NCBI RefSeq assembly: GCF_028864635.1
Contig: NZ_CP104850.1
Coordinates: 186,001 to 250,000 of the forward strand
Direction of reading: 5' to 3'
DNA from: Cloacibacterium sp. TD35
GTDB taxonomy: Bacteria > Bacteroidota > Bacteroidia > Flavobacteriales > Weeksellaceae
Length of the DNA stretch: 64,000 nucleotides
Position numbers and translations under genes: made by a program
The notes under the pieces: model-generated
The model's input: the letters and a program-made list of their open reading frames with translations, nothing else
What the model was told of the DNA's origin: nothing
The model's database searches: none
Part shown: one piece after another, positions 53,221 through 62,901 of the stretch
Layout of the letters: each line of letters starts with the position of its first letter
Position numbering within the stretch: position 1 is the first letter of the stretch

Positions 53221-53253
53221 AAAAGTTAAAATCTAAACTCGATTTTAACTTTT
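53221..53253 (-). terminator. Terminator after malQ
   Basis: A 13-base stem AAAAGTTAAAATC / GATTTTAACTTTT with a seven-base loop, 31 bases past the minus-strand malQ stop, flanked by A and T runs on both sides. Confidence 0.85.
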
Positions 53254-53284
53254 TTATTGTGTAACTAAGTAATTTTAATCTCAA

Positions 53285-55936
53285 TTATTGTCTGTTTGAT
53301 TCACTAACAAACTGTGCAATTTTATCATTAAAATGTTCTTTTTGTAATAAATCTTCTAGTGCGATATGCATTCTGTATCTCCAATAATGAGGGAAAACCG
53401 CTGGATTATTGATTCTCTCGTCATCAGCATAAGGATTTACAATTTCATAATCTGTAGCAAAATACTCTTGAATTGGGAAAATCGCTAACATCGCTTGAGA
53501 ATGTAAATGCTGTTTCATAATAATCTCTGCCAATTCTGGAAAAAGTTCCGAAGGTGCAGTTCCGTATTGATTAAGCTGATTATTATAGTAATTCTGTGTA
53601 AGTTCTCTGTTTTCTTTCCACCATTGTCTTAGTGTAGAACTGTCGTGAGAAGAAGCCGTAACTACGTTCATATAACCTGCATTTTGAGGGTTATAATATG
53701 GAACATCTTCTTTTGGCGAACGCTGAACTTTTAATGCTGTAATTCCTAAAGCATCCATCACACCAGGAACACAATCTGGAACCAAACCTAAATCTTCACC
53801 ACAAATTAACATATCTGTTGCTGAAAGCAGCATTGGTAATTTTTCCATGGCTTTTTCATGCCAAAGTCCATCTTGTCTTCTGAAGAAATAATCGATATAT
53901 ACTTCATGCAACGCATTCTTTTCCCAATCAGAAAGATGTTGATATGAAGATGTTTTTTGAATATTAAATCTTGGGTGATAAACAATGTCTTCACCATTAT
54001 TTTCGGTTAAGAATAACACATTCGCAGCAAGTGAAATCATTTTTTCTTCCATCCAATCTCTTGGATGAGTTTTAAAATAATCTACTAATTTTCTTTGCGA
54101 ATCATATTCTGATTTAAAATGATACACTCCATTTTCTTGATACAAGAAATGTTCTGCAATCACCTCTTTTTCGTATCCGAAATTATCCCAAAGAATTTGG
54201 TCATTGATAAAAGGTCTGCAATATCTATCATAATTAAATGGAATATGTCTTGCCGAAAATTCTAGCAAAGTCACAGGAACCGCAGGATAAAAATACCCTA
54301 AAATTCCTTGTGTAGCAGACATTGGCATTCTCCAAATTCTGAAAAATCCTAGAATATGGTCTATTCTCATTGCATCAAAATAGCGCGCAATTACGTTAAA
54401 GCGTTTTTTCCACCAATCGTAATTGTTTTCTTTCATCACTTCCCAGTTATAAGTTGGGAATTCCCAGTTTTGACCTAAATCAGAGAATTCATCAGGTGGT
54501 GCTCCTGCTTGAAAATCCATTCCGAAAAGTTCTGGCTCTGTCCACGCATCGGCAGAAAATCTGTAAATACCGATTGGCAAATCTCCTTTCAGAGAAATTC
54601 CTAAACAGTGAGTATAATCTACAGCATCTTTTAACTGTAAATGCAACTGGTATTGCACCCAAGAATGAAGCATTACGCTTTCAAATTCGGCATGTTTTGC
54701 ATCAAAAAACTGAGAAATTTTTCCTGCAACATATTTTTTATGCGTTTTCCAATTGTTAAAATTAGGCGTATTATTTTTGTCTCTTAAAACACAAAAGGCT
54801 GCATAAGGTTTCAGCCAATCTGCATTTTCTTTCAAGAATTTCAAGAAATCTTTGTCTTTAAGAATTTCAGATTTATTTTCTTCAAAAACAGCTTTGATGA
54901 ATTTCCATTTCCCTGAAATCATTTGTTCATAATCCACAAATTTCTCAGCATTTAATTCATCTTTTCTGTGCTTATATTCTACTTTTAAATTTTCTGGAAT
55001 TGAATACTGCAGATTTTCTAAACTCAAATACTGTGGATGCAATGCATACACCGAAATCGCCGCATAAGGATAAGAATCCGTCCAACTGTAATTAGCGGTA
55101 GTATCATTAATCGGCAAAATCTGAATGATAGAAAGATGGGTTTTATGTGCCCAATCTGCTAATTTTTTAATATCGGTAAATTCCCCAACTCCAAAACCGC
55201 TTTCGCTTCTTAAACTGAAAACAGGAATAGCAACTCCAGCTGCTTTGTAGAGCTGTTCGGCATTAAATCTGAAATAATGATCTGCATGAATTTGTAAAAC
55301 TTCTGCATCTTGATTTGGGAAAGCTAATCTATTTTCGCCGTATTCTACTGCAATGATTTCACCTTTTTTCTCATCGAAAATTCCATATTTATACTGTACA
55401 AATTCTTTTTGTTTTTTTAAATCTACCGCCAATTCCCAAACGCCAACAGAAGTTTGAGCCATTTTTGGAGCGTCAGCATAACTCCAATTCCCTAAAGCTT
55501 CATTATTTCCTAAAATCACGATTTTCCAATCAGGCGAATACAGCGGAGCTTCTATTCTGAAATGATGCGTATGTTTTTTAAGAATTGTAACTTTCTCTGC
55601 TTTGAAATCTCCTAATTTATTTTGAAGAATCTTATTATTGAGATAGTTTTCGGGGAAATTTTTATTGTTCCAGACATCATAAATATTATACTCTTGGAAA
55701 TTATTCACAAAATTCAATCTGTGATGGCAAATCTCCTCGTTAATGATTTGATTATTAGCATCTAGAACCAAATATTTGTATTCTATAGATTTAGAGAAAA
55801 AATCGATTTCGCCCTTCCAATTTCTATTATCAGAGAAATGAAGGTCATGTGTTTTCACATTTTTCCCTTCAGAAACTTGAATGGCTAACCTCTGCCCAAA
55901 CTCAGTTCCATAATTAATAGTGAAATATAATTTCAT
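53285..55936 (-). CDS. malQ: 4-alpha-glucanotransferase (amylomaltase) with N-terminal CBM20 modules
   Basis: An 883-residue cytoplasmic GH77 enzyme that rearranges maltooligosaccharides. The N-terminal 250 residues form two starch-binding CBM20-like modules (NRNWKGEIDFF; WKIVILGNNEALGNW). The catalytic barrel has nucleophile Asp526 in MRIDHILGF, acid/base Glu714 in CGEDLGLVP and Asp765 in SHDSSTLRQWW. This plant DPE2-like, CBM-bearing type is common in Bacteroidota. No signal peptide is present. It is monocistronic. With the exported amylase and GH31 enzyme it suggests alpha-glucan or glycogen metabolism. Confidence 0.95.
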   Translation of the reverse strand: MKLYFTINYGTEFGQRLAIQVSEGKNVKTHDLHFSDNRNWKGEIDFFSKSIEYKYLVLDANNQIINEEICHHRLNFVNNFQEYNIYDVWNNKNFPENYLNNKILQNKLGDFKAEKVTILKKHTHHFRIEAPLYSPDWKIVILGNNEALGNWSYADAPKMAQTSVGVWELAVDLKKQKEFVQYKYGIFDEKKGEIIAVEYGENRLAFPNQDAEVLQIHADHYFRFNAEQLYKAAGVAIPVFSLRSESGFGVGEFTDIKKLADWAHKTHLSIIQILPINDTTANYSWTDSYPYAAISVYALHPQYLSLENLQYSIPENLKVEYKHRKDELNAEKFVDYEQMISGKWKFIKAVFEENKSEILKDKDFLKFLKENADWLKPYAAFCVLRDKNNTPNFNNWKTHKKYVAGKISQFFDAKHAEFESVMLHSWVQYQLHLQLKDAVDYTHCLGISLKGDLPIGIYRFSADAWTEPELFGMDFQAGAPPDEFSDLGQNWEFPTYNWEVMKENNYDWWKKRFNVIARYFDAMRIDHILGFFRIWRMPMSATQGILGYFYPAVPVTLLEFSARHIPFNYDRYCRPFINDQILWDNFGYEKEVIAEHFLYQENGVYHFKSEYDSQRKLVDYFKTHPRDWMEEKMISLAANVLFLTENNGEDIVYHPRFNIQKTSSYQHLSDWEKNALHEVYIDYFFRRQDGLWHEKAMEKLPMLLSATDMLICGEDLGLVPDCVPGVMDALGITALKVQRSPKEDVPYYNPQNAGYMNVVTASSHDSSTLRQWWKENRELTQNYYNNQLNQYGTAPSELFPELAEIIMKQHLHSQAMLAIFPIQEYFATDYEIVNPYADDERINNPAVFPHYWRYRMHIALEDLLQKEHFNDKIAQFVSESNRQ

Positions 55937-56246
55937 TTTTTTCGTTTTTCAACTCACGAATTTACAAAAATATATATGCTCTAGAAAAAATTAATTATAT
56001 GATTTTTAATTTGTTTCTGATTATTTATGTCTTTAAATAAAGGGATTTAATGTCTCCTGATGACATAATAATATCTAGTAAAGTATATAAAAAATCAAGT
56101 ATTTTAAAAAATTTTATTCTGCTGTAAATTTGTCATTTTTAGTAAAAAGTATTCTAATTTTATAAACAGGAGTTTCTTTTCAAGAAAACAAAAACCCTTT
56201 CTGCATTTAGAATACAAAAAGGGTATATTATAAAAAATTGATTTTT
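55937..56246. other. AT-rich gap between malQ and cysS
   Basis: About 310 bases with no open frame of coding quality and no recognisable RNA gene. It must hold the malQ promoter, which was not resolved to a clear TAnnTTTG box. The right end has the cysS terminator. Confidence 0.5.
56194..56224 (-). terminator. Terminator after cysS
   Basis: Seven-base stem ACCCTTT / AAAGGGT with a long loop, followed on the minus strand by a T-rich run, 23 bases past the cysS stop. Confidence 0.7.
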
Positions 56247-57719
56247 TTAATTTAAAACGTAAGAAGTTCCTTCTCTTCCGTCTTTCAGTTCTATGCCTTG
56301 TTCTAATAACTTATCACGAATTTGGTCAGAAAGTTCAAAATTTTTGGCTTTTCTGGCTTGATTTCTTAGTTCTATAAGCACTTGTAATGTTTGGTCTAAT
56401 TTCGAATTGTTATTTTCTTCAATATTTTGTAAACCTAGAACATCAAATACAAAAGCATTCATCAAGGTTTTTAATTCTTCTAAATCTTCTGCAGTAATGT
56501 TTTCTTTGCCATCTTTCAGTTTAAAAATAAAACTTACCGCTTCAAAAAGATGAGAAATTAAAATTGGCGAATTGAAATCATCATTCAAAGCATCATAGCA
56601 TTTCTGTTTCCATTCTTTCAAATCAAAACTGGATTGTTCTTTATTTTTAGAATTTGATTCTTGATTCATCAAAATTTTCACTGCTTCCATTAAACGTTGG
56701 AAACCTTTTTCTGAAGCCAACATCGCTTCGTTTGAAATATCAAGAACGCTTCTGTAATGTGCTTGTAAAAAATTAAAACGAACTACGCTTGGATGAAACG
56801 GTTTTTCAAAAAAATCATTTTCACCAGAAATCAATTGCTGCGGAAGAATGTAGTTTCCTGTAGATTTACTCATTCTTTGTCCGTTCATGGTCAGCATATT
56901 CGCATGCATCCAATATTTCACTGGCGAAACACCGTTGCAACCTTTTCCTTGTGCAATTTCGCATTCGTGGTGCGGAAATTTAAGATCTATTCCACCTCCG
57001 TGAATATCAAATTGTTCACCTAAATACTTGGTAGACATCGCGGTACATTCAAGATGCCAACCTGGGAAACCTTCTCCCCAAGGTGAAATCCATTTCATAA
57101 TATGTTCTGGACTGGCTTTTTTCCAAAGGGCAAAATCCTGTGGATTTTTCTTTTCGTTTTGTCCGTCTAAATCGCGGGTATTGGCAAAAAGTTCGTCTAT
57201 ATTTCTCTTTGAAAGTTCACCATAATTTCCACCTTTTTCGTTGTAAGCACGAACATCAAAATAAACAGAACCGTTGCTTTCATAAGCCAAACCTTTTTCG
57301 ATTAAATCTTTGGTCAATTCTATTTGTTCGATGATGTGACCAGTTGCAGTTGGCTCAATCGTTGGAGGCAAAAGATTAAATTTTTCTAAAACTTTATGAA
57401 AATCTACGGTGTATTTCTGTACAATTTCCATAGGTTCTAGTTTTTCTAGACGAGACTGCTTCACGAAACGGTCGTTATTTACATCTCCATCGTCTGTTAA
57501 ATGCCCTGCATCTGTAATATTTCTTACATAACGAACATCATAACCCAAATGTTTCAAACTTCTATAAATAAAGTCGAAATTCATAAAAGTTCTCACATTT
57601 CCTAAGTGCACATTGCTGTAAACGGTAGGTCCACAAACGTACATTCCTACTTTGTTACCGTTAATAGGTGTGAAAATTTCTTTTTCCGCAGAAAGCGAAT
57701 TGTATATTTTAAGTTGCAT
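56247..57719 (-). CDS. cysS: Cysteinyl-tRNA synthetase
   Basis: A 490-residue class I tRNA synthetase. The HIGH-type motif is HLGNVRTF within [15 protein letters not shown], where the Cys is a zinc ligand. WHLECTAMS and [13 protein letters not shown] are the zinc and CysS blocks, and the KMSKS loop is RMSKSTGN. The C-terminal DALR-like part is normal. It charges tRNA-Cys for translation. It is monocistronic; folE lies 163 bases upstream on the same strand. Confidence 0.95.
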   Translation of the reverse strand: MQLKIYNSLSAEKEIFTPINGNKVGMYVCGPTVYSNVHLGNVRTFMNFDFIYRSLKHLGYDVRYVRNITDAGHLTDDGDVNNDRFVKQSRLEKLEPMEIVQKYTVDFHKVLEKFNLLPPTIEPTATGHIIEQIELTKDLIEKGLAYESNGSVYFDVRAYNEKGGNYGELSKRNIDELFANTRDLDGQNEKKNPQDFALWKKASPEHIMKWISPWGEGFPGWHLECTAMSTKYLGEQFDIHGGGIDLKFPHHECEIAQGKGCNGVSPVKYWMHANMLTMNGQRMSKSTGNYILPQQLISGENDFFEKPFHPSVVRFNFLQAHYRSVLDISNEAMLASEKGFQRLMEAVKILMNQESNSKNKEQSSFDLKEWKQKCYDALNDDFNSPILISHLFEAVSFIFKLKDGKENITAEDLEELKTLMNAFVFDVLGLQNIEENNNSKLDQTLQVLIELRNQARKAKNFELSDQIRDKLLEQGIELKDGREGTSYVLN

Positions 57720-57882
57720 TATTTTATAATTAAGATTTAAAAATTAAAGAATTAAGATTTTATTTTATAAAAATCAGCAACAACAAATAATTGTAGTTGT
57801 AAAAATCTGGTGTGATATTTTTTTAAATCTGGTCATAATTAATTATTTGAAGTTTAGATCAAAATAAATTTTCCAATTGAAA

Positions 57883-58548
57883 TTAATCAAACTTCGCATG
57901 ACTTCCTACGTAATGTAAGAATTCTTGTCTTGTAATAGGATTGGTTCTGAATATTCCGCTTAATTCTGCGGTAATCGTAGAACTTGCAGTGTCTTTTATT
58001 CCTCTGCAATTTACGCAAAGGTGTTTAGCATCTATAATACAAGCTACATCTTTCGTTCCGAGTGCTTCTTTCAGCGCATCTACAATCTGCATCGTTAATC
58101 TTTCCTGCACTTGCGGACGTTTTGCGTAATAATCTACAATTCTATTGATTTTAGAAAGCCCAATTACGTCTCCGTTTGAAATATAAGCAACGTGCGCTTT
58201 GCCAATAATGGGTAAAAAATGATGCTCACAGAAAGAATACACGGTAATATCTTTCTCTACCAGCATTTGTCTATACTTATATTTATTACTGAAAGTAGAA
58301 ATTCCTGGTTTGTTTTCTGGCAAAAGTCCACCAAAGATTTCGTTTACATACATCTTAGCAACACGTTTTGGTGAATCTTTAAGGGAATCATCGGTCATAT
58401 CAAGACCCAAAGTGTGCATAATCTCTGCAAACTTTTCTTCTATAATTTTTATTTTTTCTTCTGGAGTCTTTACGAAAGCATCCTCACGAAGCGGAGTATG
58501 GTCTTTGCCTGTAAAAACATCATCATCGTTTTCAAAAAAGTTACTCAT
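57883..58548 (-). CDS. folE: GTP cyclohydrolase I
   Basis: A 221-residue enzyme that converts GTP to dihydroneopterin triphosphate, the first step to folate and also the precursor for QueD-type synthesis. Zinc ligands are visible in FCEHHFLPI and CVNCRGI. SKINRIVDYYAKRPQVQERL is the substrate-binding block. The frame extends six codons upstream to a GTG, but the ATG at 58548 is preferred. It is divergent from acpP, with a promoter-rich 170-base gap. Confidence 0.95.
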   Translation of the reverse strand: MSNFFENDDDVFTGKDHTPLREDAFVKTPEEKIKIIEEKFAEIMHTLGLDMTDDSLKDSPKRVAKMYVNEIFGGLLPENKPGISTFSNKYKYRQMLVEKDITVYSFCEHHFLPIIGKAHVAYISNGDVIGLSKINRIVDYYAKRPQVQERLTMQIVDALKEALGTKDVACIIDAKHLCVNCRGIKDTASSTITAELSGIFRTNPITRQEFLHYVGSHAKFD

Positions 58549-58653
58549 AGTCTGAAATAATGTCACAAAATTAAGAATTAATCTCTAAATCGTATTACTA
58601 AAATATTATTAGACTGATTTACAATAATTTAAAATCAAAATATATGAAAAAAA

Positions 58654-58683
58654 TTTGTATTGGCACAGAATTTTATATATTTG
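58654..58683 (+). promoter_or_regulatory. Promoter of the acpP cluster
   Basis: TTTG (58654-58657), 18 bases, TATATTTG (58676-58683). It closely resembles the HU promoter. A TTGGCAC word lies in the spacer at 58660-58666. The leader to the acpP ATG would be about 30 bases. Confidence 0.75.
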
Positions 58684-58719
58684 CACTTGAATTAACAAAA
58701 ATTTTTAAAACAAATTGCT

Positions 58720-58959
58720 ATGTCAGACATTACATCAAGAGTAAAAGCTATCATCGCAGATAAGCTAGACGTGGAAGAAACAGAAGTAACTCCTGAAGCA
58801 AGCTTCACTAATGATTTAGGTGCAGATTCTTTAGATACTGTAGAATTAATTATGGAATTTGAAAAAGAATTCAACATTCAGATTCCTGATGATCAGGCAG
58901 AAAAAATCACTACTGTAGGTCACGCAATCGCTTATATTGAAGAAGTTATCAAACAATAA
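58720..58959 (+). CDS. acpP: Acyl carrier protein
   Basis: A 79-residue carrier for fatty acid synthesis. The phosphopantetheine serine is Ser37 in [10 protein letters not shown]. Acidic helix II and the whole length are typical. It opens the cluster acpP-fabF-rnc-IPExxxVDY-pyk, all on the plus strand with short gaps or overlaps. Confidence 0.97.
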   Translation: MSDITSRVKAIIADKLDVEETEVTPEASFTNDLGADSLDTVELIMEFEKEFNIQIPDDQAEKITTVGHAIAYIEEVIKQ

Positions 58960-58985
58960 TTTTTATTACAAAAATTAACAAAACT

Positions 58986-60233
58986 ATGGAATTGAAGAGA
59001 GTTGTAGTAACAGGATTTGGTGCAATTACACCAATTGGTAATAATGCTCAAGAGTATTGGGAAAACCTTGTAAAAGGTGTAAGTGGCGCTGCTCCTATCA
59101 CTCTCTTCGATTCCACTAACTTCAAAACAAAATTTGCTTGTGAGGTTAAAAACTTCAATCCTTTAGATAATTTCGAGAAAAAGGAAGCAAAAAAAATGGA
59201 CCGAAACACTCAACTCGGTGTGGTGGCAGCTCGCGAAGCTGTATCACATTCTAGAATTATCGAAGATCAAGTAGATAAAAACAGAGTGGGTGTAATCTGG
59301 GGCTCAGGAATTGGAGGTTTAGAAACTTTCGAAACCGAAGTTCTAGGCTGGGCAAAATCTGAAGGAATACCTAGATTTAATCCTTTCTTCATACCAAAAA
59401 TGATTGCGGATATTACTCCGGGTCATGTTTCTATGGAATACGGTTTTCATGGACCTAATTACACTACAGTTTCTGCATGTGCATCTTCTACAAATGCATT
59501 GATAGATGCTAAAATGCTTCTCCAATTAGGAAAAGCAGATGTAATAGTATGTGGAGGTTCAGAAGCTGCTGTTACCGCATCTGGAATGGGAGGATTTAAT
59601 TCTATGATGGCTCTTTCTACAAGAAATGATGATTATAAAACTGCTTCTAGACCATTTGACAAAGACAGAGATGGATTTGTACTAGGAGAAGGTGCAGGTT
59701 GTATCATCCTTGAAGAGTATGAACATGCTAAAAAACGTGGCGCTACCATTTATGCAGAACTTGCAGGTGGTGGTTTAAGTGCAGATGCATATCATATGAC
59801 TGCACCTCATCCAGAAGGATTAGGCGCTTATCTGGTTATGAAAAATTGTTTAGAAGACGCTGGTGTAACTCCAGATGAAGTAGACCATATCAATATGCAT
59901 GGTACCTCTACTCCATTAGGAGACATTGCCGAATCTAATGCAATTGTTAAACTTTTAGGCGAACATGCATATGATATTCAAATAAACTCTACTAAATCTA
60001 TGACTGGCCACCTTCTAGGTGCAGCTGGTGTAATAGAAGCTATAGCAGCGTTAGGAACTATTTTACATGGTATTGTTCCTCCTACCATTAACCATTTTAC
60101 TGATGACGAAAACATAGACAGCAGATTAGATTTTACATTTAATCATGCCGTAAAAAAAGATGTAAAAATAGCCATGAGTAACACCTTTGGTTTCGGAGGT
60201 CACAATGCTTGCGTTCTATTCAAGAAATTATAA
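58986..60233 (+). CDS. fabF: 3-oxoacyl-[acyl-carrier-protein] synthase II
   Basis: A 415-residue condensing enzyme elongating acyl-ACP with malonyl-ACP. The Cys-His-His triad is visible in SACASSTNAL (Cys), NMHGTSTPLGD (His) and MTGHLLGAAG (His). FGFGGHNA near the end is the family glycine loop. It follows acpP at 26 bases. Its stop overlaps the rnc start by one base (TAATG). Confidence 0.95.
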   Translation: MELKRVVVTGFGAITPIGNNAQEYWENLVKGVSGAAPITLFDSTNFKTKFACEVKNFNPLDNFEKKEAKKMDRNTQLGVVAAREAVSHSRIIEDQVDKNRVGVIWGSGIGGLETFETEVLGWAKSEGIPRFNPFFIPKMIADITPGHVSMEYGFHGPNYTTVSACASSTNALIDAKMLLQLGKADVIVCGGSEAAVTASGMGGFNSMMALSTRNDDYKTASRPFDKDRDGFVLGEGAGCIILEEYEHAKKRGATIYAELAGGGLSADAYHMTAPHPEGLGAYLVMKNCLEDAGVTPDEVDHINMHGTSTPLGDIAESNAIVKLLGEHAYDIQINSTKSMTGHLLGAAGVIEAIAALGTILHGIVPPTINHFTDDENIDSRLDFTFNHAVKKDVKIAMSNTFGFGGHNACVLFKKL

Positions 60234-61000
60234 TGGGCTTAAAAAATTCATTACAAAAATTTCTACTTAAAAGACCTTTCAAAAAAAAGACTGAAAAAGA
60301 AAAGCTACTTTCTGCCAGAGTTAGTAAAATAATTGGGCAGAATGTGAAAAATCTTGATTATTATCATGAAGCTTTTTCTCTGAAAATTACTAATAAAACG
60401 TCTGGAACTAAAAACTACGAAAGATTAGAATTTTTAGGAGATGCAGTCTTAGGAAGCATTATATCCTGCTACCTTTATAAAAATTACCCCGATGCCAATG
60501 AAGGATTTCTTACCCAAATGAAATCAAAAATTGTCAATCGAAAAAACCTTAACTCTCTAGGCGAAAAACTGAAGCTTACAGATTTTATTCAAAATGGTGG
60601 CAATGGTAATTTAGGTGAAAACATTTCGGGGAATCTTTTCGAAGCCTTTATTGGTGCACTTTATTTAGACACCAATTATGAAACTTGCGAAAAAATTGTT
60701 TTAGAAAAATTGTTTACAGATAAACATATCGAAAAACTAGAAAACAAAATCGTAAGCTACAAAGGATTATTGCTAGAATGGAGCCAAAAGAAAAAGGTGA
60801 CTATAAAGTATGAAATCACCGAAGAAACTTTGCCCAATAAGAACCTTCTATTTAAGAGTTGTATCTACTTAAATAATGTAAAAATCTCTTCTGCCACAGA
60901 AACTTCTAAGAAAAAAGCAGAAGAAAAAGCAGCACAAAGAGCGTTTTATTCCTTAAATAAAAAAGAAAACATTGTTGAAAAACAAAAAAATATTTCTTGA
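60233..61000 (+). CDS. rnc: Ribonuclease III
   Basis: A 255-residue double-strand-specific RNase. The signature ERLEFLGDA is at residues 63-71 with the catalytic acidic residues, and NLFEAFIGALYLD is the second metal block. The dsRNA-binding domain is C-terminal (about 170-245). The start is the ATG at 60233, overlapping the fabF stop. The 3' end overlaps the next gene by about 29 bases. Confidence 0.95.
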   Translation: MGLKNSLQKFLLKRPFKKKTEKEKLLSARVSKIIGQNVKNLDYYHEAFSLKITNKTSGTKNYERLEFLGDAVLGSIISCYLYKNYPDANEGFLTQMKSKIVNRKNLNSLGEKLKLTDFIQNGGNGNLGENISGNLFEAFIGALYLDTNYETCEKIVLEKLFTDKHIEKLENKIVSYKGLLLEWSQKKKVTIKYEITEETLPNKNLLFKSCIYLNNVKISSATETSKKKAEEKAAQRAFYSLNKKENIVEKQKNIS

Positions 61001-61430
61001 CCTAGAAGATGACGAACCAATGGACATTGGTTTAGTAAGATTGGCTAAAAAATTACCCGATCACGAAATATTTTTCGAAATTAATAAAATAAATTCCTTT
61101 CAATTCGTAAGAACAGACGACTTAAAAATTAAACAGTTTTGTTTTACAAAATTCGAAGGATATCACAAAGAAACTAAAAATTGCTATTCTATAGTATCTA
61201 ACAAATCAGCACCATTACGAAAAAAAACAGACAACGAACTCTTTGCCCAGACTGAAGAAATAAAATTTCTGATGCCTAAAAATAAAGATGTAGACTACAT
61301 TATTTATGCAAAGGATAGTTTTAAAGATTTTTCACTAATTTTGCTGCCAGAAAACATCATGTTTCAAATACAAGATTTTTCTTTACAACCCAATAGCGAA
61401 CTATACAAGCTAATAAATTATTATGAATAA
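60972..61430 (+). CDS. IPExxxVDY family protein
   Basis: A 152-residue protein of a family found mainly in Bacteroidota between rnc and pyk. The family motif appears here as MPKNKDVDYII. Function unknown. The best start is a TTG (60972, or the next TTG codon) that overlaps the rnc 3' end; an ATG at 61020 would lose the conserved N-terminal strand. The stop overlaps the pyk start by eight bases. Confidence 0.75.
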   Translation: MLKNKKIFLDLEDDEPMDIGLVRLAKKLPDHEIFFEINKINSFQFVRTDDLKIKQFCFTKFEGYHKETKNCYSIVSNKSAPLRKKTDNELFAQTEEIKFLMPKNKDVDYIIYAKDSFKDFSLILLPENIMFQIQDFSLQPNSELYKLINYYE

Positions 61431-62859
61431 GAGAGCGAAAAAAACCAAAGTAATCGCAACATTAGGACCTGCTTCTTCTACGAAAGAAATCATGCTAGAA
61501 CTGGTAAAAGCTGGAGCCGATGTTTTTAGAATAAATTTTTCTCATGCCGATTACGAACTGGTTAAGAGAAATGTAGACATTATTAGAGAAATCAATCAAG
61601 AATACGGTTATAACATCTCTATTTTAGGAGATTTACAAGGTCCTAAATTAAGAGTAGGCGTGGTAAAAGAAGGTTCTTTCCTTAATTCAGGAGACGTACT
61701 TACCTTTACCAATGAACCTTGCGAAGGAGATTCTACCAAAGTATTCATGACTTATGAAAAATTCCCGCAAGATGTAAAAGTTGGAGAAAGAATTCTTATT
61801 GACGACGGAAAATTAGTTTTCGAAGTCATCGAAACCAACCAAAAAGATACGGTAAAAGCAAAAACGATTCAAGGTGGACCATTAAGCTCTAAAAAAGGAG
61901 TGAATTTGCCAAACACTAATGTTTCTCTTCCTGCTTTGACAGAAAAAGACATCGAAGATGCTAAATTCATGATTGAAAATGAATTCGACTGGATTGCGCT
62001 TTCGTTTGTTCGTCATGCTCAAGACATCATCGATTTAAAGAAATTAATTCAGGCGCATTCTGATTTCAAAATTCCAATTATTGCAAAAATTGAAAAACCA
62101 GAAGGGGTAAAAAATATTGACGAAATTCTTCTAGAATGTGACGGATTAATGGTTGCACGTGGAGATTTAGGAGTAGAAGTTCCTATGGAAGAAGTTCCTG
62201 TCATTCAGAAAAAATTAGTAGACAAAGCCAGATATTACTCTAAACCAGTAATTATCGCTACACAAATGATGGAAACCATGATTAGTAGCCTTACTCCAAC
62301 TAGAGCCGAAGTAAATGACGTGGCAAATAATGTATTAGACGGTGCTGATGCGGTGATGCTTTCTGGCGAAACTTCTGTAGGAAAATATCCGGTAGATGTA
62401 GTTAAAAACATCACGAAGATTATTAAGAATATAGAATCTACTAATCTTTACGAAAAGAAAAATGATATTATAGAAAAAATAACTTGTGTAGACGACCGTT
62501 TCGTAACAGATATGGTTTGTCTAAATGCAGTTAAAATTGCAGAAACCACTGGTGCAGCAGCTATTATTACGCTTACTCACTCTGGTTATACTGCTTTCCA
62601 AATTTCTGCACACAGACCTACTTCTAGAATTATCGTTTTCAGTTCAAACAGAAGAGTTCTTACCATGCTTAACCTTTTATGGGGAGTAAGAGCGTTCTAC
62701 TATGATATGAACAAATCTACAGACGAAACGGTAATCCAAGTAAACATGTTGACACACCATTACGGCTATGTAGAAAAAGGAGATTTCGTAGTAAATCTTA
62801 ATGCAATGCCAGTTTATGAAGGTGGAAAAACCAATACACTCAGATTAACAACTATATAA
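61423..62859 (+). CDS. pyk: Pyruvate kinase
   Basis: A 478-residue glycolytic enzyme making pyruvate and ATP. It shows KVIATLGPASS, ILGDLQGPKLRVG, IIAKIEKPEGV, MVARGDLGVEVP, IIATQMMETM and PTRAEVNDVANNV, which cover substrate, metal and ATP sites. The C-terminal allosteric domain is complete. It ends the acpP-fabF-rnc-IPExxxVDY-pyk cluster. Confidence 0.97.
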   Translation: MNKRAKKTKVIATLGPASSTKEIMLELVKAGADVFRINFSHADYELVKRNVDIIREINQEYGYNISILGDLQGPKLRVGVVKEGSFLNSGDVLTFTNEPCEGDSTKVFMTYEKFPQDVKVGERILIDDGKLVFEVIETNQKDTVKAKTIQGGPLSSKKGVNLPNTNVSLPALTEKDIEDAKFMIENEFDWIALSFVRHAQDIIDLKKLIQAHSDFKIPIIAKIEKPEGVKNIDEILLECDGLMVARGDLGVEVPMEEVPVIQKKLVDKARYYSKPVIIATQMMETMISSLTPTRAEVNDVANNVLDGADAVMLSGETSVGKYPVDVVKNITKIIKNIESTNLYEKKNDIIEKITCVDDRFVTDMVCLNAVKIAETTGAAAIITLTHSGYTAFQISAHRPTSRIIVFSSNRRVLTMLNLLWGVRAFYYDMNKSTDETVIQVNMLTHHYGYVEKGDFVVNLNAMPVYEGGKTNTLRLTTI

Positions 62860-62863
62860 AATG

Positions 62864-62890
62864 AAAGCTCCAAATTTTGGAGCTTTTTTT
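62864..62890. terminator. Terminator after pyk (bidirectional)
   Basis: An 11-base stem AAAGCTCCAAA / TTTGGAGCTTT with a one-base formal loop, T-run on the plus strand. The minus-strand dehydrogenase gene ends 12 bases to the right, so it may serve both. Confidence 0.9.
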
Positions 62891-62901
62891 TATTTACACT
62901 T

